Assembly: GCF_963678635.1 (NCBI RefSeq)
Contig: NC_087067.1
Span: 48,343,618-48,407,617, forward strand
Source: Symsagittifera roscoffensis
Lineage: Eukaryota; Xenacoelomorpha; Acoela; Convolutidae
Length of the DNA: 64,000 bases
Reading direction: 5' to 3'
In this document: one piece after another, positions 12,448-23,292 of the stretch
Position numbering within the stretch: the first letter of the stretch is position 1
Layout of the letters: every line of letters begins with the position of its first letter
Position numbers and translations under genes: made by a program
The notes under the pieces: model-generated
What the model saw: only the letters and a program-made list of their open reading frames with translations
Database searches by the model: none
Told to the model about the DNA's origin: nothing

Positions 12448-14921
12448 AAATATTGATATTTCCCCAACTCCATTTTTCTAATAATCTCCGATCAGAACAT
12501 AAATCCTTCTCCCCGCACAGGTCCCCAAGACTTATTAGTAACACATTACGATTGTGAAGAAAATGAACAAAAAACACTACACAAATATGCAATAAATCAA
12601 GTATCACAATGCAAAACGGAACCACAAGCTATAAAAACTACAAATGTAATAGCGACACTATATTCAAAAGCCCGAGCAACAACAGTCATTGGATATAAAT
12701 TTACAGCAACATTTTCCGAAAAGAAAGTACATTGTTCACAAGTTTCAAACGGAAATAAAAACCGACTTGACCACTTCTACATCTAAATCCCGATGATTGT
12801 AAAAACGAGCTACTCAGATTAAACATCACAAGAAATAAAAACACCGACAGAAAAATAGTATATTTTCAAGTCTTTGCCGACTCTGTACATCAAACAGAAC
12901 TTGAAAGATATCAAGGACATATAAAACTAGATGAAAAATACCCATACAACGGCACACACGGAAGATTAAATTATGACATACACGATAATCACTGGAAACC
13001 ACACATTGGTATAAATATTTCATCAAACTGCAAAGCAGACACAAAAAATAAAGGATATCAAGAAATAATGTTTTTCGATTGGAAAATACAACTCGAAAAA
13101 ATACAACTCACACGAGATTTATCTGACAACACAATGATCTATCAAGGAATTAGACTACCTTGTAAAAACGATCAAGGTTATTGTGATCCTACAACACGGA
13201 CACAAGCAACAATTGTTTGGTTTCGCGAAGATACATGTACAACATTTCAAGTAGCAAAAATACACGCTCGAATGATAAAATTTCACAAAAAATATTTTAT
13301 ACAGTCAAGTCCATATGAACAAGTCCATCCATCACGAAAACAAAGTACTGATTTTCGAAATATCCATAATATAGAAAACAAATTAACACGTTTTCAAATA
13401 TATCAAGAAACAGAAATCGCATGCAAGTACAGAAACCCACTTCACAAAACACAATATTCTGAAATATTAGTTGAATACGAAAAAGGTTTCGACATGACCA
13501 CTGGAAAAATTAAAATTGACCCTTATGCCACAGGTCATCCTCTACACGAAGGAACATTATATATACCAGTTAACTTTCAAAAAAGTAATGGTCAACCTGG
13601 TGGACATCTAAAGCCACATGACACTATAAGCACACGTTTACAAGAACTATCACTAATGAATAATTCTTATTTTGGTAATATCCACTATGATATCCACTTA
13701 GATATGAAGTTAGACTACACGATTAGTCGAATTTTTCAAGAAATGTCACTCTCCGAATTAGAAACACTTCACCAACTATGCGAATTAGAAAGGACACAAA
13801 TCCTACAATCACTTGCACTAGCAGTGTTAAAAATACCCTACGCAGGATATAGGGAAATTCCTTATCAGGAAATAGATCCAATTTTCTAGACTACAAAGGA
13901 AACATTTTATGGTTTTATACTTGTACCAAAAAAGTGTCACCACTATATGTTTTTGAAGATAAAAGATGCTATAAAAGAATCCCTATCTTTTATAAAAATA
14001 AAGTAAATTTTGTTGACACACTTTCAAGACGAACATATTTTTGGGATACCGCAGTCCCATGTGGATCAAAAAATAGCCACAATGTAGTACAATTAAACCC
14101 TGATGAAGATAAATATTATCTTCTTACCCCATACCCCACGTTAATGCAATCACTCAAAAAATTTTCACCCGAAAGCATCAGAGCTATTGCTCGTAACCCA
14201 AATATTGATTTACAATCAATTGGAATATATTCAAAATCCGATATCCAACACCACATTAGAACACAACCATTCCAGGAATTATTAACACAAATGAACACTA
14301 TACAAAGACAATCAATTGACCAAAACTTACGCAAACTTGCCGAAACCGCAGGATTTGCAGATATCTATACACAAGATTATCGCGGATATTTTAAAGACAT
14401 AAAAGACTATATATATCTAAACGGTGAAAAATACAGACAACAAGATATTTCACCTATAAATGTTTTTAGCTTTGTTACACTAAAAATATCTCGATTTTCT
14501 AGGATGGCCCTATTACATCTTAGAAAAATTAACTATCCTATACGCAATGCTTAACTTTATAGGATTTCTTTTTTCACTTTTAAAAGGATTTTATAACACA
14601 TGCGCTATACACACACAAGTAAATAGACAAGCAAGTGTAGCACGCATACTATTTGCAGGATTTTTTGGAATTTTTTTATCATCAATTAACAAAATTTTTC
14701 TAGACGCACAAATCAAAGAATATAATACAAAAATAGCGACAACACAGAACACATACAACGAAGAACATAATAACATCGAAGTAACGCCTACAGCACCACA
14801 GTTGCCACCCCTACCACATAACCATCCATTATCCTTAGTCCCACGTAATTTCCGAAACCTAGCAATAACACATAACCCAAATTTTAGACCAAACATATCG
14901 CAAAGTCCCATACAACATTAA
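12435..14921 (+). pseudogene. env: envelope-like class I membrane glycoprotein of the retroelement
   Basis: A retroviral env-type protein is inferred from position after pol, cysteine-rich ectodomain and C-terminal membrane anchor. ATG at 12435 opens a hydrophobic start (MYILKILIFPQL) in the overlap with the previous ORF. An acceptor-like 'ccccgcacag' ends at 12520, which would suit a spliced env mRNA. The ectodomain begins THYDC near 12541 and has further Cys at spaced positions and possible N-glycosylation sites (NGT near 12950, NIS near 13015). A membrane segment lies at about 14547-14705, followed by a Pro-rich tail to TAA 14919-14921. Breaks: frame change near 12780; TAG at 13887; frame change into the piece that holds 13934-14554; frame change near 14505. 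Total length, about 828 codons, fits viral fusion glycoproteins. The layout (YDC start, DKRC block, a GIYSKSDIQHH block) recalls chuvirus-like glycoproteins captured by retroelements, but that is inference. Confidence 0.65.
12501..12521 (+). promoter_or_regulatory. possible 3' splice site before the env ectodomain
   Basis: A pyrimidine-rich tract 'ccttctccccgcacag' followed by G, with a 'ctaat' branch-like string about 45 bases upstream, sits just before the first conserved-looking env residues. Env mRNAs of Gypsy-type retroviruses are spliced, so this is plausible. No donor was identified. Confidence 0.3.
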
Positions 14922-16675
14922 TGACACATCATTCACAAGATGATAATACATATGAACAAATTATAGAACAACCCCATACCACCGCTTTTCAGTCTCAAAA
15001 TAATAATTTTTTTAGCCCACGATGAGCCGACAACTTGGATCCCTACACCGCTCAAATTCCCATCCAACCAACCTCAACACTCCAATCACAATAATCCCAC
15101 TTTATGCTTTCCCGCCACCCGATTTTCCAACTATTAATATAACATCAAGCATGAATTCGGATACTAATTCAGATATTTCAGTTTTATACTCCATTTCAGA
15201 TTATCTCCCAAGAACTCGATAATTTTATCACCCTACAACAACAGCTAATACACCCTAACACCCTCCCTATAAATCAATTTTCATTCACAATAGAATCCTC
15301 AAACCCACCTACTCCTACACCCTCCTCAGCCTATACTGCATCGTTAGCACAATCATCCACATCCACCGAATCATCAAATAGCAATCACCGAGCTTATCGC
15401 ACTTTCAAAAGAAAATTCCCAAACCATCCATTCCCGACCAAACCAGGAACAGCCTGTGAGTATATTAATCATCCACACCACACCAACACGAAAGATTTTC
15501 CAGCAATCACCTTACCTTCATTCCCACAATATACTTTAAACACACCTAACAACACTAACGACACACGTAGTTTTGTAGATGAACATGTTTTAATGCCTAC
15601 ACTTCATTGGACAACATATTACCATTTTACTAATCCCCTTTGCCTGCCATTATCTAATACTCATAACGATATAGAAAAGAATAAAGATATGCTGTATCGA
15701 CTCACCACACCACTAACACATAGACTATTTACTTATATAGGATATAAAAAATCACTACAAACATTCACTGCACCCCGAGCTAACGAATTTACAATAGAAT
15801 ATTACGACCATAAAATCATCCGAACTAATCAAGACCAATTTTTAGATGACGACCGCTTCGCTAACCCACAACTAACAGAAAAATTCTTCATCAAAACATC
15901 ATATATATTCACACTCAATATTTTTGATAGAAAATATGATCACATCATTTCTGAAGCACCAACTGATATGCAAGCTTACGAAAGTTTTAAAGAAAAATTT
16001 CAATTATTTTCACTAACCTTTCACTTCCTTGCACCACAAGAACGCGATTTGCACTGTTCACGCGACATTATGTTACGCACTAAACAAATACACACATATA
16101 CATACTATCGCTTCGTACAAAATACTCCATCAAGACAACCACACCATCGTTTTCAGTTTCTTAACTCGAAGTACACTTCACCATTTTTTCTAAATTTCAC
16201 CTATTGCATCAAAGATACTAACCTCTACGGTATCCTCCGCAATTATGACCCAATAACACAAATGTATATATTTTGTCCCATCACGAAGACCTTTAATGCC
16301 GAAGAATCCAGACCCTTCCTTATCCCACATGAATTTATCCAACCTATAGAAATCCCTATATTAGAATTTATTCACAATACTAAATACAATCACAAAATAT
16401 ATAATCTCATTCAAAACACACCTTATGAGTTTGCAGTAGGCACCGAAGAACTAAAAACTATTAAAGCACTTCAATTACTTTGGCCACTGCTCCAAACTAA
16501 AAACATCATTCGCATACTAGCAAAATTACTAACAAATAACAAATTCAGACATAATACGCGACATTTTTCCCCACGGTTTTTTCCCAGACGATTAACAGGT
16601 AAGTATAATTTACAAATATTCTTAACTAATAAATTTAAATTAATACTAACCATTCTTTACTCATGTTTCTTTTAG
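14921..16675 (+). CDS. unrecognised retroelement ORF downstream of env
   Basis: The first ATG (14921) overlaps the env stop as TAATG. The start of this frame is broken (TGA near 15023, and frame changes before about 15175). From about 15175 the frame is open without interruption to TAG 16673-16675, with an internal ATG at 15593 giving 360 codons. The N-terminal part is Pro/Ser/Thr/Asn-rich. From 15593 on it is an ordered-looking protein rich in aromatic residues, Thr, His and Ile, with few Gly and no obvious catalytic motif, signal peptide or CCHC. I do not recognise it. It may be an accessory or matrix-like gene of the element. That it stays open for 500 codons while gag, pol and env are broken is notable but could be chance. 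Confidence 0.55.
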
Positions 16676-18956
16676 ATTTTTAGTCTTCATACCACGACCA
16701 TCTGCAAAAAACAGAAAAGAAAAATAAAAAATAAAAACTACTCTAAACTTCATTAATATTTTCCACAAGATAATCTGATAAAATTTATACCAAATGTAGT
16801 AAATTAATATATGAATTATTCCCCCATAAAGCAGTAAATTTAAATATGATGAAAGTTTATAATTTTAAATTTCCCCCCAAAAAAAAACTAGCAGTAAAAT
16901 TGAAATTCTATGTAATAAATTGATAAAATGAAAATGCAGTACTAACCTTTTGATATTTTCATTCATTTGCACAGGAATTCTATCCAAACTCGCACAGTTC
17001 GCCCACGAAGAATTGTTTAAATAATGAATTTCAGTTTCAACTTTTCACACTCAACAACTCTAACACACGATAACAAGTTTCAAACTTTCCTTTAACCCGG
17101 TTGGAAAGGAATTATATACTAAACCAAACTAACCAACGCAGCTTACTAAACACCACAAATCATAAAATAACAGCATGACTAAGAAAAGAAAACCAACGGT
17201 ACCCAAACCGGATTAACCCAGTTTAAAACTGGATAATTTATTCTTTTGAAGACTATTATAAAGTCTAAGAAAGAAATAATAAAACACAAAAAAGTCGAAA
17301 GAAAAACCCATAACAAAAACAATTTGATTTTTGAAAAAAGGACACAACCAAAGGAACATAAGAAAGACCAACACAAACCCAACATAAAACGTTATCACAT
17401 AACAGGACTTCTCAAAGAAACCGCACGAAATCATACTCCCACTCCTGGCCTAACCCACCAGAGAGGACGTCCTGAGCATGCTCTATAGCCGGCCTAACCC
17501 ACCGCGCTACATCCACGCTTTGTGACCACATTTCTATTTTTAATAAGACGTACTCAAGGATGAGTAACTCTTCAAAATAACCGAACTAAAATAAAATGCT
17601 TTTGTGAAAACAACTAACTAAATTCATAATTAAAAAACTGAACTAATAAAAACTTTATAAAATGTAAATCATACCTTGCAGTATATAGATCAGCACACAA
17701 CAACAAAGACGAACATCCGAAGTCAAAATGACCCCACTACACTCGAACAAGAATGGCTAACCACAACCGATATGCCGTCCACAATCACAACTCAAAGGAT
17801 TTAGAGTACGACTTGACTTCGCAGAAAAGGACTTCATTGAACTAGACCAATGACCACCTCGATGTTCAAGTATACGTACAGATCCGAGTTACAAGGCATC
17901 CCCTCCGCGCACAATCTCCACGCCATTCCCAGACGAGGTTGAACAAAAAACAAGTTCTCTACATAATACAGAAAAACCCGTCATAGCAAACCATTTTGAA
18001 ATCAGATTGATTTCGTTGGGAAACACAGTCGTTGTCACAAGAAGACGCAACGATTGATGCCCCTAACTCCAGCGTCCTGGAACTTCTCTAACAAGAGGAA
18101 CCGGACAAGAATACGATGTTCGCCAAATACCAACGTTCATCATCCATCCTTTGAATTGCAGAAAGATAATTCGAAAAAACTCTGTAAAACCCGGATGGGT
18201 GGAACCTGATCTAAACTACATTTTATGATTGGATAAATTAGATATTTTACCACTGTAAAGTATTTAATATTAACCAATCATGATCCATCTAACTAACAAC
18301 CCACTTATTTGTAAGTGCTGAAATTACTTGTATTTTCAGCACCAGAGAGATTTGAATTTAACTTAGAAATTAGTTGACTCTCCAAGAGAACTTCAGCAGC
18401 CGCAACAAACCAGTATACCCTAGATCTATTGAGCCTAGCAGAGACTAGTTAAACACCCTGAGACTAGAAAGTATAAGAGTAAGATTAGGATCGGTATTAG
18501 ACTAAGAAGTTGCACGAATCTATCCGGCCGAAAATAAGATAGCGTGACGAGCAGACGGTGTACCCTATCCGAAATTACTCTATGAGTTAACCACATCGGA
18601 CATAACTCAAAACGGTTTTGACTGAGTGCTTCAAAGTGTTTTCAAAAAGGCAAAGGCTTCGCCAATTCGAGAATCCTCCTACCTGCCGTTGCCAACTCCC
18701 ACGTTCAAATAATCTGTACAGATTTCTTGCATTTCCCAGCTTATGATTAAAAAAAGTTCAGAAACTGCATCAGAAAAGCGTTCGGTTTGCGATGTTTGTT
18801 CGTCCAAAAACCTTTTTTCCCGTTTAAACGTTTGGTCCCACCAGTGTTACAAATCTTTATCTAATCAATTGGAAGTTTGGCGTAACTAATCGACTAACAG
18901 AGCTTTCAACATAATCAAACAGAGTTAAAGCCTAGCATAATTTTTGTAAACACAGC
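16676..18956 (+). other. 3' non-coding region of the retroelement, probable LTR
   Basis: No long frame is present. The A-rich, G-poor character of the element continues to about 17.7 kb. A terminal 'gtgttaca' at 18844-18851, after 'ggtcccacca', resembles the 3' end of a Gypsy-type LTR (partner start 'tgtaacac'), but no matching left end or second LTR is visible because the 5' side is in the gap. Three short direct repeats of a 'gcagtaaatt' type lie at 16796-16905. Acceptor-like 'ttttcag' occurs at 18335-18341. LTR borders cannot be set from this copy alone. Confidence 0.4.
17425..17512 (-). other. tRNA-like (SINE-like) sequence
   Basis: Read on the - strand, 'gtagcgcggtgggttagg' (near 17509) fits a pol III A box. 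About 70 nt on, 'gtatgatttcg' resembles a decayed B box. The string 'ggcctaacccacc' occurs twice (about 17449 and 17493), flanking two short palindromes (ggacgtcc, gagcatgctc). A degraded tRNA-derived SINE is the best guess; it does not fold as a functional tRNA. Confidence 0.25.
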
Positions 18957-19157
18957 TTACTTTTTCGGCTTGTAGGGGTAAGTCCACTTAGGCAATGGCT
19001 TTGCACCCAGTCTTCTGCGAAAGCTTGAGCCATATATCGTAGGTCCCCCATCGTATGCAGCTGAAGTGTACAAGGTGGGGGGACTGCCATCTTCGGACCT
19101 ACTTCTCCGAGACGGAATTGTCCTCAAGTCGTACTCGTCAGTTCTTCGCGTGTACAT
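18957..19157 (-). CDS. C-terminal coding exon of an unidentified gene
   Basis: A 66-codon frame on the - strand ends in TAA at 18957. It is rich in Arg, Tyr, Pro, Gly and Ser (SRRSRSEDGSPPTLYTS, later FRRRLGAKPLPKW, ending KPKK). Its GC content is about half, far above the surrounding roughly one-third GC, and there is no stop in spite of the AT-rich setting. Both points suggest real protein coding. A possible acceptor ('gttgaaatag' on the - strand, just upstream) would make it a terminal exon. Upstream exons were not found. The product looks basic and disordered; I do not recognise it. The retroelement's 3' end lies about 100 bp beyond its stop, so the host gene may have been cut or abutted by the insertion. 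Confidence 0.45.
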   Translation of the reverse strand: MYTRRTDEYDLRTIPSRRSRSEDGSPPTLYTSAAYDGGPTIYGSSFRRRLGAKPLPKWTYPYKPKK

Positions 19158-19835
19158 TTTTCTATTTCAACACTTTAATCGAAAAAAAATTTAGAAATCT
19201 AATCAATAGGTTGATGGACACAAAATTAGGTTCTTTTTCTCAAGCCCCCCCCCCCCTACGAAATTTTATATGTAACTTTCTATTCTTATCCTTTTGAAAA
19301 CCGCTCGTTTGAGAAGGGGGGCTGAAGTATAAACGAAATAACGTTTTAGTCTCTAAAATGTTTGTTATTAAAGGCAATTTCCTCAAAATCCTCTTAGATC
19401 ATGATATCATCGAGCAAAAGCAAATGATCTCACGGTTTTTCAGATAAGGGGAAGATTTTTCAGCGACTTGAAATTATAAAATATATCAAACTTAGAAAAA
19501 ACTGTCACTGAATTGTATCACTGTCTCACTGAGATCACTTAAACACTTTTTTCCACAAATTTTAGGGAGAATTCACTACGGTTGGTTCAGATCGAGCACC
19601 GAATGCTGAACACCAATCATTGATACTTACATAGATGGTAACTAAAATTGTTTGCTCGCGGTCGATGTAATAATTAAAAAATCGGAATAAAAGTTGTCAA
19701 AAAAACTTGCTAAGAAACAGAAAAGGAGGTGCTTAGTTTGATTTTGCGTTTAGTTTTCTTTTACTAAAACATCAGCTCTATTGGCATACGCATGAATTGG
19801 ATTTTTTTAAAATTTTTAGCGAAATCATTTGGTCA
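19158..19835. other. no gene seen
   Basis: AT-rich sequence with a run of C at about 19244-19256. Nothing else of note. Confidence 0.5.
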
Positions 19836-20022
19836 TTTGGAAACATTTCGCCCCTCACACGTTTCGCCCCTCATAAATCACTGGCACATGTCGCCCCTAA
19901 AATGTACATTAAGAAAGCGGCGTTAATTAACTGTGTAATAAGTGAGAGGCGAAAGCTGCGAGGACGAAATGTGTGAAATTATTAGGGGCGAAATGTGTGT
20001 GGGGCAAAACGTGGGAAATTCA
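19836..20022. mobile_element. palindromic MITE-like element with 'ttcgcccct' motifs
   Basis: Left half repeats 'atttcgcccctcacac', 'gtttcgcccctcat' and 'gtcgcccctaa'. The right half carries the reverse complements ('ttaggggcgaaatgtg', 'gtggggcaaaacgtg'), and the centre has the palindrome 'gttaattaac'. The whole about 187 bp can fold on itself. No coding capacity; a non-autonomous foldback element is likely. Confidence 0.6.
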
Positions 20023-20403
20023 AATCATTTAGAGGTTATGACTCGGAAGTAATCTTTTTTGTAGTTTTTATTAGTCATTTGGAATTTTTTGAACCCTTTC
20101 CTACCCTAGAATTTAAATTTTTTGGCGATAATTCTTTTTACTAACGGTTTTTTGTTCTAAGACGAAAAATGGATCTTGCAAAATCACCAAATTTGGTCAA
20201 CAGCCAGAATTGCTTAGAGTATATTTGTGTCTAAAGCAGAAATAATCTTCACTCAGCTAAGTATTGTTGAAAATAACTCTCAAAAGTAAATCGATATTTT
20301 AAAATGCATAAATCAAGAAGCATTGGCGTGCAAAAATTAGCGAGCTGGGAGGATGTGAGAACGGGGGTATGAGACAACGCAGCACTTCTTCATATCAATA
20401 ATG
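20023..20403. other. no gene seen
   Basis: AT-rich sequence without a supported feature. Confidence 0.5.
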
Positions 20404-20641
20404 GGTGCCCGCATAGGATTTCCTTGAATTAAAATCGATTGTAATTGGGTTTCACTTTAAGTGTCCACATAGGCAAAGCAAAATTGATTATAATCAATTA
20501 AAAATGGATTATAATAATACTATTTTTCTAGGCAACGAAATCCATTTTCAATCCATTAAATTTGATTTCTTTTTATTTTTGTGGACACTGGCAAAAAAAT
20601 TCAATTATAATTGATTTTTTCCTTTTTATTGAAGCGCACAT
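20404..20641. mobile_element. nested inverted-repeat MITE
   Basis: A perfect 10-bp inverted repeat 'agtgtccaca' (20460-20469) and 'tgtggacact' (20580-20589) lies inside longer imperfect arms: 'gtgcccgcatagg' at 20405 faces 'gaagcgcacat' at 20631, and both arms carry 'attgattataat'-like strings. It is non-coding and looks like a small palindromic transposon. Confidence 0.6.
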
Positions 20642-20800
20642 AAAGTCTCTTCCACGTTTTAAACTAAAGTTGGTTATTTTTGATTCTTTTATTTTTTTTT
20701 TGATTTTTTTGTTACTTTTTTATGTTACTCAATAAGTGAATTTTGTTCCTTTCAACAATTGCCCGCTTACATCCCTCCAAAGTTTACCCCTTTGCATCTT

Positions 20801-21060
20801 TGTACTCTTACAACTGCCATCTCCCACCTGAGCCAATCCCATTCCTGCTCCCACCTGAACCAAACCCCTACCGCCAAATGAATCCCAACTGAACCAAAAC
20901 CCTCACACACCCACCCTACCTGAACGGGATCGGAGGGAGGTGGGGGTTTCAGGTGGATGGGGGTGGGGTTGTTGGTTTAGGTGGAGGGTTCGTGGTTCAG
21001 GTGTGGGGCGTCCTGTCCCAGAAGGCCAGGCGGGGGGGGGGTTCAGGCTTGTGGGGGAGG
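20801..21060. repeat. C-rich then G-rich inverted repeat tract
   Basis: The C-rich half has repeated 'cacctgaaccaaaccc'-type units (20823-20920). The facing G-rich half (20930-21060) has 'ttcaggtgg', 'ggtttaggtgg' and 'ggttcaggtg'. Several G-runs of 4 to 9 could form G-quadruplexes. No coding signal is convincing on either strand. Confidence 0.6.
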
Positions 21061-21514
21061 GCAAAGGGGAAAAGAGGCAAACGCTGGGATAGGGGATTGT
21101 AAGGGAGCAAAGGGCTAAGCGTTAGGGGAGAGAGGTTAGCCAAACATTTCTTGTTGCAATTTAAGGTAGGGTTTAGAAATCGAGTAGGCCGTACACTCAT
21201 TTTGGAAAGATTTCGCATGACTCAATTGATAAATGCAAAAAAAATCATGCAAACAAAATTAAAATGACGCGAAACAAAATTAAAATGAAAAAAAAAATCC
21301 ATTTTATAAGGATTTTGTATTATTTTCAAAATCTTTTATCAGGGATTTCAAATGAATGATAATGCATTATGTTTTTGCGAGAAGAAATGGATTTAAATCT
21401 ATTTTTTTGTCTAACTTTGTTGTCTAAGCCTAACATGGGAATCGATTTTTTTGATAATGTTTTAGAAAACAAAAATCCATTATAATATTTTTTTTTTACT
21501 TCTTTTAGATGCGG
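21061..21514. other. no gene seen
   Basis: Purine-rich to AT-rich sequence. Short open frames on the - strand look like chance. Confidence 0.5.
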
Positions 21515-21740
21515 GTGGCCAAGCTCTGCGCTTCCTGCTCTCCCCTTTCTCGATTCGCTACTGGACCGCATGTTTGGAATTTTGTTAGCTTTTAGCAACT
21601 CAGTTCTTTTTGCACGCGATTGTTTTTCAATGAATAATTTCTAATTATATTCTTTTAAATTTGATAGACATATCTAATGAAGAGTGAAACTCATACTTTT
21701 CTCTGCTTTTTGTGCCAAAGGTTGTCTGTCTCACTTGAAT
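21515..21740. repeat. dispersed repeat shared with 56.6 kb
   Basis: The strings 'ctgctctcccctttctcga', 'ctggaccgcat' and 'tttgtgccaaaggttgtctgtct' occur here in the same order as in 56570-56700 ('ctggaccgcat', 'tttgtgccaaatgttgtctgtct'). It is probably an old copy of an interspersed repeat. Confidence 0.5.
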
Positions 21741-21939
21741 TTTTTCTAAGCTAAGATATCCTAAGAGCGGCCCGGGTCGACCAAAATTCGCTCTTAGAAT
21801 TTTCTAAACGAGAATGTTCTCACAAAATTAGGCTCTAAGAATGATACAGGATGAGGACTATTTCTAATAAAATAGTTTTAAGATCATAACTTTTCCTACA
21901 AAAAAGTATCAGTTTTTTTCGTTCTTTTATAACCAGTTT

Positions 21940-22430
21940 AAAAGCTTTCCGCTATCGCAGAGCTCACCGGATGAAACTTCATTTCAAAAGTTCGGTTTCA
22001 AAGACTTACCAATGTAATCTGGCTCTGAAAATGCCAGTTTTAACCATCTGCACTAAGTTTTGCATCGGAGTGAAATCTTTTTCGAATAAGCGGAGAATAA
22101 AAGTTGTTCATGCAACCTGAAACTTTCTGAGCCATAAAGTTGATTTGTTCAGTGTGACAACTAACTAACTCAGCTGTTCCTTACAATTTCAAACTTTTTG
22201 AAAAACTAATGCAGATGGTGAGAACTGCAATTTTAGACCGGGAGAACACTGATAAGTCTTTGAAAACAAAGTTTGCTATTTCCATATAGGGTAGCTCTGA
22301 TAATTTGATTTTAGTCTATGGAAAAATTTTATTTTACTTCCTTGTGAAACTTGTCCAAAATCACTCTCGAATACAGGCATTCTAGAGATAAAAACCTGAA
22401 TTTGCTCTTTGTTTTGTCCCTTTAGTGTAA
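21940..22430. mobile_element. foldback family copy 1 (left end worn)
   Basis: It contains the family landmarks 'ctgaaaatgccagtttt', 'aagtttgctatt...tagctctgat' and the right end 'ttttgtccctttagtg' (22411-22426). The two halves are imperfect inverted repeats of each other. The left terminus is not recognisable. Confidence 0.6.
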
Positions 22431-23110
22431 ATTTGTCATGAGTTATATATACCTTTGTAAACTGAAATGAAATTTTGAATGAATGATGATTGTATTACAA
22501 TTTTAAATGAAGGCACAACAACTAGCAGGTTCTTTCTGCACGAGTGAGTCGAATATCTAGTGCATAAAGCACACAATGTTCAATATGTTTCCCTTCCATT
22601 TTTGAAAATGTTTTGCAATATTTGAAACCCCAGTGCATTATTTGATTTTTGCACTTGTTTTTCACATGTTGCACTAGTTTTTCAAATATGAAATTGGAAC
22701 ATTAGAGTAAGATATTTCCTAGAAAAAATCATTCAAGAAAATTTTTTAAAGAAAAAATTGCGTAACTGGTGCCTCATGTCAAGCCTTTTATTTTCAAGTT
22801 TGTCCAAAATTTAAACATCACTTAATTTATAGTTGAATCAACTAATTGTTTTGTGATTGAACACTGGTAAGTCCTAGATTTTTTGAAACACTGGTAAGTC
22901 TTTGGAAAAAAAGGTTGTAATTTTCTGAAATTGCGCTTTATTTTGTCCACTAGTGTAAAATTTTCATCTATCTTTGTAAACTGAGAGGAAAATTTGAACA
23001 AAACACAGATTATATTTTATTTGAACACAAGGCACAACAACTAGTAGGTTCATTCTGTACGAGTGAGTCGAATATCTAGTGCAAATAACACACAAATTTA
23101 GTATGTTTTC
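22425..23110. repeat. degenerate direct duplication, period about 535 bp
   Basis: 22425-22590 and 22961-23105 share 'acctttgtaaactga', 'ggcacaacaactag', 'aggttc-ttctg', 'cgagtgagtcgaatatctag' and 'tagtgca'. The right end of another foldback copy ('ttttgtccactagtg', 22947-22961) lies directly in front of the second copy, as the first copy also follows a foldback end. A related pair occurs at 22770 and 23432 ('gtcaagccttttat' type). Confidence 0.65.
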
Positions 23111-23292
23111 GTGATAAATATATATTTTCTAAAATGGGCTAATGTTTGAAAAACTAATGCATTAGTTGATACACTGAGGCAACATTCGAACTAATAGAGC
23201 AGTATCATCCAAAGGCAGTTTGATTGAAAAAACTTGCGTGTTAGCGTGAAAATTTTTGAATGTGTGTGTTTTGTTCCATAAGTTCCATACCA

